Origin: Syntrophobacter sp963666995
GTDB taxonomy: Bacteria; Desulfobacterota; Syntrophobacteria; Syntrophobacterales; Syntrophobacteraceae
Direction of reading: 5' to 3'
Length of the DNA: 64,000 nt
NCBI GenBank assembly: GCA_963666995.1
Contig: OY762941.1
Location: forward strand, 2,418,001 to 2,482,000
Below the pieces are notes generated by a model. It ran no database searches. It saw only the letters and a list, made by a program, of their open reading frames with translations, and was not told the origin of the DNA. Below are positions 34,005 to 42,751 of the stretch, one piece after another. A program made the translations under genes and the position numbers. Within the stretch, counting starts at the first letter, position 1. Each line of letters opens with the position of its first letter.

Positions 34005-34243
34005 GTGGCTTCTTCAACCTCAACTTCGATATAATCCGCCTCGCTGTTGCGCAGGCTGAGCGTGAAGTTCCGAACTCGTATGGCAACAGGGTCTTTCAGC
34101 GGGGCGCGGCCCTGCAACTGGAAAGGGGTGCCGGGGACGAGTCCCATGTCCCGTATACGGCGGCCGAGTTCTCCGGTGGCCCTGACCCTGGATATGGTCC
34201 CCCTCTGCCCGGGCGACATTTTGCGAAGTGGGATAACAGGCAT
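34001..34243 (-). CDS. feoA: FeoA-family protein
   Basis: The 80-residue SH3-like FeoA protein has PLRKMSPGQRGTISRV, LGRRIRDMGLVPGTPF and a C-terminal strand. FeoA binds FeoB in the cytoplasm and supports Fe(II) uptake. ATG 34243 is preceded by GGAG at 9 bp; a TTG five codons upstream is less likely. The stop overlaps the feoB start by 4 bp. It is the second of two feoA-like genes in a row. Confidence 0.92.
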   Translation of the reverse strand: MPVIPLRKMSPGQRGTISRVRATGELGRRIRDMGLVPGTPFQLQGRAPLKDPVAIRVRNFTLSLRNSEADYIEVEVEEAT

Positions 34244-34334
34244 AAAAACGGACTCCAAAATTAGCCTTGCCTAACTTTTAGGGTCAAAAACAGGCGGCTT
34301 GAAAGCCGCTCAAAAAAACGCCGGGGCACTTCGC

Positions 34335-34628
34335 TCACGGAGCAGAGGTTACAAAAATCTTTTCGGAAACCCCTTTACCGAGACTCAATGTGCAGCCGTG
34401 AACGCGCACCATGCAGGGACAACCGCACCCCCCGCACAGGAGTTCCATTTCCACCCCGGGATAAATGCCCATCGCGGCCATTCGGGAGCAGATACCGCGC
34501 CCCCCCTGGATCCCGGCGACTCTGAACCGCCTTCCGGCCTTCATCTCATGGAGAGGCAGGGGTCCGGATTCCGAGGCCTTCATGCCGCCGCATGGGCAGT
34601 CGTTCGCGATGTTCGAGCCGTTCAGCAT
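34335..34628 (-). CDS. Second FeoA-family protein with a Cys-rich N-terminus
   Basis: The 97-residue protein starts at ATG 34628 after a strong AAAAGGAGG. An N-terminal extension has CPCGG (residues about 11-15), followed by a FeoA domain (PLHEMKAGRRFRVAGIQGG, MAAMGIYPGVEMELL) containing CGGCGCPC in the middle strand. Two FeoA genes before feoB is a recurring layout in anaerobes. The extra cysteines could bind iron or an Fe-S centre; this is inference. It heads the Feo operon. Confidence 0.85.
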   Translation of the reverse strand: MLNGSNIANDCPCGGMKASESGPLPLHEMKAGRRFRVAGIQGGRGICSRMAAMGIYPGVEMELLCGGCGCPCMVRVHGCTLSLGKGVSEKIFVTSAP

Positions 34629-34731
34629 AAAGCACCTCCTTTTTTCCGAGGACAAATACCAGTTACGCAATTAGGTACAACAAACTTTATATGTAGTCAA
34701 TAGCTTTTTATGGGGCGTATACGTAAAGCGC

Positions 34732-34743
34732 GATAAATTTATC
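34732..34743. promoter_or_regulatory. Palindrome upstream of the Feo operon (candidate metal-regulator site)
   Basis: GATAAATTTATC is a perfect 12-bp palindrome within CGATAAATTTATCAC, about 100 bp upstream of the first feoA start. It resembles half of a Fur box (GATAAT/ATTATC) but lacks the 7-1-7 spacing. The site lies in an AT-rich stretch (34675-34745) where an operon promoter is expected. Confidence 0.35.
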
Positions 34744-34946
34744 ACATCGTTGTCCTGCAAACGGCACGCAAGGCAAATGCGGACCCCGTGGACCATCCCT
34801 CGCCCCGCTCGTTCTTTCCCGGAACGACACGGCCCGAAATAAGGCACAGACTCTCCTCCTTGCCCCGAAACCCTTGAATGTGCGGGGTCTTTCCTCAGCA
34901 TGAACGGTTACCTGCCGAGTGATTTATGGAGCGTCACTCGCTGCCC

Positions 34947-36098
34947 CTACAGCCTCAGAATGCGTTTGATTTCAAGGAAACGGTACAGCCCGGTTTTCGT
35001 AACGATGCCCGCAAGGCGGCCGTCCCGGACCACAAGAAGGCGTCCCACGTCGGTACGCGTGAGCTGCTTCAAGGCATCTACGAGAGTGACTTCCGGCCCG
35101 ACGGTTATCTCCGGGCTTATGGGGGTCATCACTTCCCCGACGGTCTTTACTTCCTGTTCATCCTCGGGAACATTTCTAATCTGCGACAATTCGACCACGC
35201 CGACAGGGATGTCGCCGTCCTTAACCACGGGGTAGCCCTTATATCCATAACGGAGAAAATACGAAGAAACGAGTCGGCTGACCGGGAGATAGGAAGCAAC
35301 ACTGACGGCATCCTTCACCATGACTTCATGGACCAGGACCCCTTCGAGCGACTGCCGCATCAGGATTTCCTGGTAGCTCCCCTCGGCAACGCTTCGCAGG
35401 AATGCCCCGATAAGGATGAGCCACAAGCCGCTGATCAGCATGCCCTTGAAGACCTGAAACCCTCCGAGGAGCATGAGGGCTACGGCCAGCCCTTTGCCGA
35501 TATCCGACGCATATTTGGTGGCGCTGGTGATGGAGCCGGTCTTCCACCACAGGAAGGCGCGGACCAGACGGCCGCCGTCAAGGGGAAATCCCGGCAAGAG
35601 GTTGAAAATGCCAAGGGCCATGTTGATCCAGGTCAGGTACCCAAACATGACGGCGATGAAGGAAAATCCCACTCGCCGGCAGGCTCTTTCGAGGACGAAA
35701 AAGATGAACGCGAGCACGAAGCTGGCTAGAGGACCTACAACTGCAATTTTGAACTCGTCTGCGGGATTCTTCGCCTCTTCCGAGAGTTTGGACACCCCTC
35801 CGAAGATGAAGAGGGTGATCTCGGGAATCTGCAGGCCGGATCGTATCGCAGTCAGGGAATGAGCGACTTCGTGGAGAATTACGGACAAAAAGAAGAGAAC
35901 CGTCGCGAACAGACCGGCGATCCAGTAAATAAAAGGGTCTTCTCCCGGAGTCTCCCGCGGGAAGTAGCCAACGGAGAGGCTCCAGAATATCAGGAGGAAG
36001 ACGATGAACCAGGAATAATCGATGGAGATCCGGATTCCCGCGATCCGGAAAAGATTGATTGTGGTCCGCTTGCTCCCATCGGTTGCGCCAAATGGCAT
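34947..36098 (-). CDS. Site-2 protease family zinc metalloprotease with CBS domains
   Basis: The 383-residue membrane protein has the zinc motif HEVAH at residues 76-80 and the second ligand motif NLLPGFPLDGGR at 166-177, flanked by about six membrane helices. Two CBS domains follow from about 245 (VHEVMVKDAVSV and VGEVMTPISPEITV). This is the SpoIVFB/Rip-like class with a nucleotide-sensing CBS tail, which cleaves membrane-bound regulators. The substrate is unknown. It stands alone and is read toward the Feo operon across a 318-bp gap. Confidence 0.9.
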   Translation of the reverse strand: MPFGATDGSKRTTINLFRIAGIRISIDYSWFIVFLLIFWSLSVGYFPRETPGEDPFIYWIAGLFATVLFFLSVILHEVAHSLTAIRSGLQIPEITLFIFGGVSKLSEEAKNPADEFKIAVVGPLASFVLAFIFFVLERACRRVGFSFIAVMFGYLTWINMALGIFNLLPGFPLDGGRLVRAFLWWKTGSITSATKYASDIGKGLAVALMLLGGFQVFKGMLISGLWLILIGAFLRSVAEGSYQEILMRQSLEGVLVHEVMVKDAVSVASYLPVSRLVSSYFLRYGYKGYPVVKDGDIPVGVVELSQIRNVPEDEQEVKTVGEVMTPISPEITVGPEVTLVDALKQLTRTDVGRLLVVRDGRLAGIVTKTGLYRFLEIKRILRL

Positions 36099-36662
36099 CC
36101 TTTGCTCCTTTCCCGAAAAGATTCGGTTCCGGCACGGCTTGCACTTTTGAAAAGTGGGCGCGGCCGGTTCCGGTTGGGGACCCTCTTTTGTGCCTGTCGT
36201 CCGGGGCGATGCTCCATGGGAGACTCGTTCCCCGGGCTCTGGTTCCGTCTGTTAATATTAAGCATGAACCTGCAAATTTCTCCATTTCATGCAGACGCCG
36301 GAAAGCAACGAAACGCGTTGAGCTTCAAAAGCTCTCCACAAGAAAGGCTTCAAAGTATATAATAATTTTCGTATCCATTCAGTCACTGAGAGGGAGGCAG
36401 CAGAGAGGAAACGAGGTCCGGCGGTTGATTCGCCGGTCTCCGGGGCGCAGCGCCCCGCTGTTGCACGAGGCAAAGCGGAGAAGGCCCGGGATTCGTTTGC
36501 CCGCGGTGCGAAATGCAAGGGTGTGTAAAGGGCCTTTGAGGCTATAATATTCTTGCTTTATCCGGGTTTCTGTGGAAAACGTAAAGACAGGTTGCGCGCG
36601 ATTTTGAGGCAAACAGCGTCTGGCGGGGGCGTGAATACGCACTGTGAGAAGGTCCGTTTTGA
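36099..36662. other. Intergenic region between the site-2 protease gene and pcm
   Basis: About 560 bp between divergent genes, with no recognised gene. AT-rich patches hold TATATAAT near 36357 and CTATAATATT near 36542, either of which could be a -10 for pcm, but neither has a clear -35. A small palindrome GGGGCGCAGCGCCCC lies near 36440. Confidence 0.35.
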
Positions 36663-37307
36663 ATGATTAATTTCCAGAAAGCACGCGATCGCATGGTGGA
36701 GACCCAACTCGTTTCCAGGGGGATTCACGACCAGAAGGTGCTCGACGCCATGCGCAAAGTTCCGCGTCACCTGTTCGTGGATGAAGCTTTGAAGGAGCAG
36801 GCATACAGCGATCATCCCCTGCCCATTGGCGATAAACAGACCATTTCTCAGCCCTATATCGTCGCTCTCATGACCGAAGCCCTCGATCTCCAGGGCCACG
36901 AGAAGATCCTCGAAATCGGGACCGGATCCGGATACCAGGCGGCGGTCCTGGCCGAACTCGCTTTCCGGGTATTTTCGGTTGAGCGGAATCCCAATCTCGC
37001 TTTTCGCGCCAACCAGATTTTTCAGAAGCTGGGGTACAAGAACATTATCGTGCGGGTATCCGACGGTTCCATGGGATGGCCCGACGAAGCCCCCTTCGAC
37101 GGAATCCTCGTCACGGCGGGTACACCCAAAGTTCCTCAGCCGCTTGTCGATCAGCTTGGCGAAGGCGGGCGGCTGGTTGTTCCGGTGGGAGACCGGCTCT
37201 CTCAGGAACTCGTCCTGGTGGAGTCCATTCAAGGTGAGGTTCGAAAGACCAATCTCGGCGGGGTCAGGTTCGTCGATCTTGTCGGGAAGTACGGATGGGA
37301 GAGCTAG
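36663..37307 (+). CDS. pcm: Protein-L-isoaspartate O-methyltransferase
   Basis: The 214-residue protein has the PCMT features MVETQLVSRGI, FVDEALKEQAYSDHPLPI and QTISQPYIVALM, followed by SAM motif I ILEIGTGSGYQAAVLAEL. The enzyme repairs isoaspartyl residues in aged proteins in the cytoplasm. A LOG-like gene starts 3 bp after its stop, so the two are co-transcribed. Confidence 0.95.
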   Translation: MINFQKARDRMVETQLVSRGIHDQKVLDAMRKVPRHLFVDEALKEQAYSDHPLPIGDKQTISQPYIVALMTEALDLQGHEKILEIGTGSGYQAAVLAELAFRVFSVERNPNLAFRANQIFQKLGYKNIIVRVSDGSMGWPDEAPFDGILVTAGTPKVPQPLVDQLGEGGRLVVPVGDRLSQELVLVESIQGEVRKTNLGGVRFVDLVGKYGWES

Positions 37308-37310
37308 ACC

Positions 37311-37772
37311 ATGCGGGGTCCTTTCATTGGAGTGATCGGCCTGGGAGCCTCGAGACCGGACACCGATGAGATCGCCTTCGAGATCGGGCGGGAAATTGCG
37401 TGCCGCGGAGGCGTGGTCGTCTGTGGAGGATTGGGGGGAGTGATGACCGCCGCGGCACGCGGTGCCAAGGAACAGGGGGGCTTTACGGTCGGGATTTTGC
37501 CCGGGCCTTCCATTCACGAAGCAAATGAATTCATCGATTTTCCGATCGCAAGCAATATGGGGCAGGCGAGGAACGCCATCATCGTCCAGACGGCCCAGAT
37601 GCTGATTGCAGTGGGCGGAGGCTATGGCACTCTTTCGGAAATAGCGCTGGCCCTCAAGATCGGCAAAGATGTGGTGGCCGTCAAACCCGAGTTCACTATA
37701 GTCCGAGTGCATGCGGCAGAGTCGCCCCAGGCGGCCGTGAATCTGGCATTTGAGTTGCTCCGGGCGAAGTGA
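37311..37772 (+). CDS. LOG/TIGR00725-like Rossmann protein
   Basis: The 153-residue protein has VVVCGGLGGVMTAAARGA, a variant of the GGGxxGxM motif, and a second glycine-rich stretch IAVGGGYGTLSEIALAL matching the PGGxGTxxE region of lysine-decarboxylase-like (LOG) proteins. Related short proteins of the TIGR00725 group have no firm function; LOG enzymes release free cytokinin-type bases from nucleotides. It is coupled to pcm (3-bp gap), a pairing I cannot explain from sequence. Confidence 0.8.
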   Translation: MRGPFIGVIGLGASRPDTDEIAFEIGREIACRGGVVVCGGLGGVMTAAARGAKEQGGFTVGILPGPSIHEANEFIDFPIASNMGQARNAIIVQTAQMLIAVGGGYGTLSEIALALKIGKDVVAVKPEFTIVRVHAAESPQAAVNLAFELLRAK

Positions 37773-37823
37773 CGGGGCATTGCCGCGACCTGATTTTCCC
37801 CCTCCTGGTCCCGAGGTGTCCGA

Positions 37824-38972
37824 ATGGAACATGATGAGCCGGCCGCAACTCCTGACGACAGCCGGGCCGCCGAACCCAATCAGATGTTGCTGCTGAACAG
37901 TCTTGCCGAGGAAAATGAAGCGCTTCGGAGGCAGATCGGCGAAGTCGTGGCCACAGCCGCCGCCAACGAAAAGATCTGGCGGCATTTTGCCGAAATCGAG
38001 CGCATTCTGTTTCGGACCCGCGAACTCGATGTATTGGCCGAAGAACTTTTGCGCGAAATCAAAAAGCGATTTCAACCGGACCAGGTGATCCTGTTCCTCT
38101 GCCATCCCGACCTGCTCGATCGTTTCTTTCCCGACATATCCGATGGGAGTGCCCCGGTGAGCGAGGGGGCGTGGATCGTGCCGTTTCCCGCCGAAACCGG
38201 GAGTGCGCTGTGTGCCGAGGCGTCCAGGCCTTTCCTGCTTTCATCCGAAAAGATTACCGAGTTTCGTGCGTGCTTTCCCGAAGCGGTTTCTCCTGTCCGG
38301 TCGGGGGTGATCATCCCGTTGCGCATCCATGAAATCGTTTTCGGAGGGCTCTTTCTCGGGAGCATGGATGCCGATCGTTATCGCCCGAGAGACGGCACCG
38401 ATCTTCTGGAGCAACTCGGCATCAAGATAGCGCTCTCCATGGACAACTGCCTGGCATACGAGAAGTTGAAGGACCTGGGGGTTCACGATCCCGTAACGGG
38501 GCTGTTCAACTATTTCCAAATCCATACGGTGCTGGAACGGGAGTTTCGAAAATCCCGCCGCAACAAGGAGCCGCTGTCGGTGCTCGTGATCGATTTCAAC
38601 TATGTCCATGGGCTGGAGGAATTTGACAGCGGAAAAGACGTGTTGAGGCATGCCGCGGATCTGCTGAGTGAGATCCTGCCTGAGAAGGAGAGTTTTCTCG
38701 GGCGGTACGGGACCGATGAATTCATTGTGGTGCTGCCCGGTGTCGCGGAGGAAGAAGCGCGGGAAGTCGTGCCTTACCTTACGCAGACCATCCGCAAGTC
38801 TCCTTTCAATTACCGGAATACGGCGATTCTCATACAGGCGGCCATAGGAGTGGGGAGCCTGAAGGAAGGCACGGAGAGCAAGCAGGACCTCCTCGATGCC
38901 GCCAACAGGGAACTGCGCCGTCTCAAATCAATCCATTCCGAATCGGAGTCACCAGCCGAGTCACCCGATTGA
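37824..38972 (+). CDS. GAF-like sensor with a degenerate GGDEF domain
   Basis: The 382-residue protein has an N-terminal coiled segment (about 25-50), a GAF/DUF484-like domain (about 60-210) and a GGDEF-type domain from about 220. Its signature reads RYGTDEF instead of GGDEF, and the metal and substrate region is IDFNYVHGLEEFDSG instead of the usual D-x-D-x-FKxxND. Loss of the second Gly and of the FK..ND residues suggests little or no diguanylate cyclase activity, so it may bind nucleotide as a sensor. No membrane helix. ATG 37824 follows GAGG. It is 51 bp after the previous gene. Confidence 0.78.
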   Translation: MEHDEPAATPDDSRAAEPNQMLLLNSLAEENEALRRQIGEVVATAAANEKIWRHFAEIERILFRTRELDVLAEELLREIKKRFQPDQVILFLCHPDLLDRFFPDISDGSAPVSEGAWIVPFPAETGSALCAEASRPFLLSSEKITEFRACFPEAVSPVRSGVIIPLRIHEIVFGGLFLGSMDADRYRPRDGTDLLEQLGIKIALSMDNCLAYEKLKDLGVHDPVTGLFNYFQIHTVLEREFRKSRRNKEPLSVLVIDFNYVHGLEEFDSGKDVLRHAADLLSEILPEKESFLGRYGTDEFIVVLPGVAEEEAREVVPYLTQTIRKSPFNYRNTAILIQAAIGVGSLKEGTESKQDLLDAANRELRRLKSIHSESESPAESPD

Positions 38973-39021
38973 CGGGAAACGAAATAGCCCCTCCCCGGAG
39001 GACAGCGGATGTCGGCTCTCT

Positions 39022-39525
39022 CTATTTCTTTAGTTCCGATTCGAGCTGGAAGGGTTTGAAAAGATAGGCGATTCTTCCTGTGCCGGTTGCGTCGTCATAG
39101 GACAGGAGCAAATTCACGTTGTCGCCGTTCCAGAAGAACTTCTTTGCGGACTGATCCGGCTGGACGGGGTCTCCATACAGACGGGCGAAGCCCTGTTTGA
39201 TCTTCTCCAGGGCGTTTGCGGAATGGTAGTAGACGATCACATTGTAGAACCGATCCTTGTGGAACCCGTAAACGATCTTGTCCACGTCCGCATCTTCGAC
39301 CTTCATCCTGTCGTTTTTGATTTCATAGAATTTCAGGTCCCCTTCCTCGGCAAGGAGTGTGAGCCCCGGGACGCTCGCCGCGGAAGCCCCCCACTTGATG
39401 CCTCTGAAGTTTTCCGGTTCTTTCACGGAATCCGATGTGAACGTGTATGCCGCCAGTACGGCGATCAGGAGAATTACGACTCCGCCGATCGCGAAGATGA
39501 CTTTTTTATTTTGAATTGCTGCCAT
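39022..39525 (-). CDS. Membrane-anchored protein of unknown function
   Basis: The 167-residue protein has one N-terminal membrane helix (about residues 9-28, VIFAIGGVVILLIAVLAAY) and a soluble, probably periplasmic domain with FRGIKWGASAASVPGL near its start. That phrase recalls small lipoprotein-like domains in which a weak homology to transcription-independent scaffold proteins is sometimes noted, but I do not recognise a family. The domain is charged, ends in ESELKK and has no catalytic motif I can name. An in-frame ATG at 39537 is possible. It is paired with the small CXXC gene just upstream on the same strand. Confidence 0.6.
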   Translation of the reverse strand: MAAIQNKKVIFAIGGVVILLIAVLAAYTFTSDSVKEPENFRGIKWGASAASVPGLTLLAEEGDLKFYEIKNDRMKVEDADVDKIVYGFHKDRFYNVIVYYHSANALEKIKQGFARLYGDPVQPDQSAKKFFWNGDNVNLLLSYDDATGTGRIAYLFKPFQLESELKK

Positions 39526-39588
39526 ATCGTGTCCCATACCTGTTCAGGATGTTGCGTATTCGCCAAGGGGGCGCCGGGGGGCTCAACC

Positions 39589-39786
39589 TTACTCGGCATC
39601 CTCTTCCGCGTCGCCAAGTCCCAGATGGCGTTCCACAAAATCCAGCAGTTTCCTGCCGTCTTCCGTGGGAAGCCAACCCAGTCCTCCGCACTCCGGGCAT
39701 TCGATGTTCCCGGAATGGTCTTCGGCGGAGAGCACTCCGTGGCCCCAGCATTTCCAGCATTTGGTTTCAAGGTCGGGCAAGCTCAT
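39589..39786 (-). CDS. Small protein with two CXXC(x)GxG motifs (anti-TRAP/DnaJ-like zinc fold)
   Basis: The 65-residue protein has CWKCWGHG (residues 10-17) and CPECGGLGWL (30-39), a layout like the DnaJ Cys-rich repeat or the Bacillus anti-TRAP zinc fold, followed by an acidic C-terminal helix. It probably binds one zinc. Function is unknown. The start ATG 39786 opens with SLPDLE. It lies about 60 bp upstream of the membrane-anchored protein gene and diverges from waaA. Confidence 0.7.
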   Translation of the reverse strand: MSLPDLETKCWKCWGHGVLSAEDHSGNIECPECGGLGWLPTEDGRKLLDFVERHLGLGDAEEDAE

Positions 39787-40052
39787 TTTTCCCCCGCTGC
39801 AAGGGAAGGATAATTGAGGATGAAAGGATGGATTTCACTTCGTTCCACGCATCCCGCACCAATCTAATGAAACACGATCGAGGCAAAGAAGTCCATTAAA
39901 ATTCATGATGGAAGTTCGTGCAGCAGGATGGTCTGAGCGGACATCCCATTTGTTTTCCGCGCACACGAACAGCCCGCATGACAAACAAGCCGGGTTGGGG
40001 TAAAATCCGGGTCCGACGCTTTGAAAAGCGAGATCGATTGCGAGGAGTCCTT

Positions 40053-41357
40053 TTGAAATCTCAGGATTACCTGTACAACCTTTTCCTGCACAGCTTCGGC
40101 TGCGGGGCAATCCCGTTCCTCCGGTTCAAACTGCGAAAAGACCCTGCGTTCCTTGAGGGAAGGCTCGGGAAGTATCCGGTCCGATATTCATCGGACGGAG
40201 GCCCGAGGATCTGGTTCCATGCCTCATCGGTGGGAGAAGTCACCGGGGCGGTCCCGACTCTGCGCACCCTGAAGGATCGACTTCCCGCATCCACGGTCTA
40301 TCTCACGGCGGGCACTCCCCAGGGACTCCGGCAGGCTCGCCGGCAATTGCCGTCTTCCGTGCCCGTCCTTCCCTTCCCTCTCGATTTTCCCTGGGTCCTC
40401 GACAGGGCCTTCGATAAGTTGAATCCGGATTTGTACGTGGGCTTCGAGAGTGAATTCTGGCCGAACCTCTTCCGTCTGCTGAGATCGAAGCAAATCCCTG
40501 CGATCCTCCTGAACGGCCGCCTGACGGACAGATCGGCGGGCAGATATGCCGCCTTTGCTCCTGTTTTCAGGCCGATATTCAGACAGTTCGAATGGCTTGC
40601 AATGCATTCCGAAGAGGACATGCAAAATATTCTCCGGCTTGGAGCCAGGCCGGAGCGTACGATGGTGCTCGGGAGTTCGAAGTACGACGGACTCGCATCC
40701 CGGGCAAACCCCGAATCGCCGCCGGCGTGGCGTGATCTGCTCAAAATCCCCCCCGGGGTCCCCGTTGTCATCGGAGGAAGCCTTCGCGGAGCCGAGTGCA
40801 TCCGGTTGCCGGAGGTCTTTCTCGCACTTCGGAAGACCTCGCCGGATATCGTCGGAATTTTCGTCCCGCGGCACCTCGAACAAATCCCCAACATGGTCCG
40901 CTGGCTGGACAGCCGCCGCGTAGGCTTCCACCTGCTGTCTCACCTGGAACAAAAAACTGAGGAGAGAAGGGCGCCGGTCGTCCTCGTCGATCGCATGGGC
41001 GTCCTGTTCGAACTCTACTCACTGGGGGACCTCGTGTTTTGCGGCGGGACCCTGGAACCCGTTGGAGGGCACAACATCATGGAGCCTTCAGCATGGGGAA
41101 AGGCGGTTTTTTACGGTCCTTACTTGAAAAAAGTGCTTCATGAACATAGAATCCTGCAACAATTCATGGGAGGCTTCCTGGCGGGAGACGACTCAGACCT
41201 TCTCAGCCAGTGGAGCCACTGGGTTCAGCATCTTCCAGAGCTTGAGGTTCACGGAGTGAACGCACGAAAGGCTTTGGATACACTGGGAGGAGTTGCGGCA
41301 AGGCAGGTCAAACTCATCCTTGCCTCTCTTCCGGGGAAACAGGTCCACTCAAATTGA
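40053..41357 (+). CDS. waaA: 3-deoxy-D-manno-octulosonic acid transferase (Kdo transferase)
   Basis: Read from TTG 40053, which has GAGGAG at an ideal distance, the protein has 434 residues, the normal length. An upstream ATG at 39918 would add 45 residues unlike the family. Family motifs are IWFHASSVGEV, FESEFWPNLFR, LNGRLTDRSAGRY, a GT-B core, and GGTLEPVGGHNIMEPSAWGK. WaaA adds Kdo to lipid A precursor on the inner membrane's cytoplasmic face, so the cell makes lipopolysaccharide. larB overlaps downstream by a near-join of 2 bp. Confidence 0.93.
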   Translation: MKSQDYLYNLFLHSFGCGAIPFLRFKLRKDPAFLEGRLGKYPVRYSSDGGPRIWFHASSVGEVTGAVPTLRTLKDRLPASTVYLTAGTPQGLRQARRQLPSSVPVLPFPLDFPWVLDRAFDKLNPDLYVGFESEFWPNLFRLLRSKQIPAILLNGRLTDRSAGRYAAFAPVFRPIFRQFEWLAMHSEEDMQNILRLGARPERTMVLGSSKYDGLASRANPESPPAWRDLLKIPPGVPVVIGGSLRGAECIRLPEVFLALRKTSPDIVGIFVPRHLEQIPNMVRWLDSRRVGFHLLSHLEQKTEERRAPVVLVDRMGVLFELYSLGDLVFCGGTLEPVGGHNIMEPSAWGKAVFYGPYLKKVLHEHRILQQFMGGFLAGDDSDLLSQWSHWVQHLPELEVHGVNARKALDTLGGVAARQVKLILASLPGKQVHSN

Positions 41358-41359
41358 AC

Positions 41360-42142
41360 ATGGTCAAACTTGAATCAATCCTGCAAGCGTACAAAGACGG
41401 CGAGATGGAATTATCCGACGTTTTGTCGTTTCTCAAGAAACTTCCCTTTGAAAACCTCTCATTCGCAAGACTCGACCATCACAGGAATCTGCGCCGGGGT
41501 TGTCCCGAAGTGATCTACGGCGAAGGCAAAAGTGCCGAGCAGATCATTGCGATCATCCGGGCCATGGCAAATTTCGGGAGCAACGTCCTTGCCACCCGTG
41601 TCGATGAGAACAAAGCACGGACCATTCTCGAAAACATCGAGGGGGCCGTCTACCATCCCGATGCAAGAGTCTTATTGTTAGAACATGAGCGATTCGTTTC
41701 AGATTCGGACGGGACTATCCAGGTGATCTGCGCCGGGTCGTCCGACGTTCGGGTTGCCGAGGAAGCCGCCATTACGGCGGAGTTCATGGGCAACAAGGTG
41801 GAGCGATTCTTCGACGTCGGGGTTGCGGGTCTTCACCGGCTCCTGGGCATCTGGGAGGAGTTGCAAAGAGGCTCCGTCTATGTGGTGGTTGCGGGCATGG
41901 AGGGGGCGCTCCCCAGCGTGGTCTCCGGGCTGGTGCAGAGGCCGGTCATCGCGGTGCCGACGAGCGTGGGCTACGGGGCGAGCTTCGGGGGAGTGGCGGC
42001 GTTGCTCGGGATGCTCAACTCCTGTGCGCCTGGTGTTGCGGTGGTCAACATAGACAACGGTTTCGGGGCCGGATACCTTGCGGGCGTGATCAACGAGAGG
42101 TATGCAAAGCCCGGGGAAGACCGTTTGAACCATAAGGGATGA
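41360..42142 (+). CDS. larB: LarB, pyridinium carboxylate biosynthesis enzyme for the nickel pincer cofactor
   Basis: The 260-residue protein has the LarB layout: an N-terminal domain containing ARLDHHRNLRRGCPEVIYGEGK and a PurE-like C-terminal domain with VVAGMEGALPSVVSGLV, PTSVGYGASFGG and NIDNGFGAGYLAG. LarB carboxylates and hydrolyses nicotinic acid adenine dinucleotide, the first step of the Ni-pincer cofactor. The partner larC is at the window start, 41 kb away. ATG 41360 begins just after the waaA stop; a TTG at 41354 is the other option. Confidence 0.93.
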   Translation: MVKLESILQAYKDGEMELSDVLSFLKKLPFENLSFARLDHHRNLRRGCPEVIYGEGKSAEQIIAIIRAMANFGSNVLATRVDENKARTILENIEGAVYHPDARVLLLEHERFVSDSDGTIQVICAGSSDVRVAEEAAITAEFMGNKVERFFDVGVAGLHRLLGIWEELQRGSVYVVVAGMEGALPSVVSGLVQRPVIAVPTSVGYGASFGGVAALLGMLNSCAPGVAVVNIDNGFGAGYLAGVINERYAKPGEDRLNHKG

Positions 42143-42205
42143 GGGATCTCCAGCGAGTGCCGGCATACGTTTGAGATTCATTCTGCAAGAGAGAAAGGAA
42201 AACCT

Positions 42206-42631
42206 GTGGGAAGAGAATATCGGCCGAACGCAAGGGAGTCTGCCGTCATATCGCGACTCGACCATGCGAAGGAATCGCAGCGGCACAACGCCATGAATCT
42301 TCTGCGTGAACATCTTGATGAGTTGAGCGACCGCATCGCGATGAAGCTCATTGAAGAGAGACTGGTGGAGACGACCAGCAAGGACGATCTCGAAGGGCAG
42401 ATCGCTTTCTCGCTGCAGAACCTCCTGACCGCGGAAGATTTCGACGTCCAGTATCAGACCGCGAGCATCCGGACCCTGGTCCCCCGCCCTCATTTCATCA
42501 GTCTTTACGTGACGGCCTACATCATCGAAAAGCTGATTGACCACAAGTGCATCGTGGAGATTTACGGGACGGACGAGGACATTTACAAGAGTGTGAATAA
42601 ACAGGTGAACCGGCTTATCCCGCTCCACTGA
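42206..42631 (+). CDS. Conserved-looking protein of unknown function
   Basis: The 141-residue soluble protein begins at GTG 42206, with AAAGGA seven bases upstream. It is largely helical by composition, with two charged stretches (HAKESQRHNAMNLL, EHLDELSDRI) and a hydrophobic end segment (HFISLYVTAYIIEKLI). No known domain, signal peptide or metal motif is seen. It lies 63 bp after larB on the same strand. Clean codon pattern and start support a real gene. Confidence 0.65.
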   Translation: MGREYRPNARESAVISRLDHAKESQRHNAMNLLREHLDELSDRIAMKLIEERLVETTSKDDLEGQIAFSLQNLLTAEDFDVQYQTASIRTLVPRPHFISLYVTAYIIEKLIDHKCIVEIYGTDEDIYKSVNKQVNRLIPLH

Positions 42632-42751
42632 ACAGGTGACGGCGGCACCCAGGCCGTGCGGCCCCGCATGGTTCCGGTGTTTCCCGCCGATCGGGGCCGG
42701 AATCGATCCATGCCCTGCCGGGTTGCGTGACGAACGACGTAACACCGCACA

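Noticed and set aside
32193..34034. 613-codon plus-strand ORF opposite feoB
   Set aside because: Shadow of feoB, with no recognised domain.
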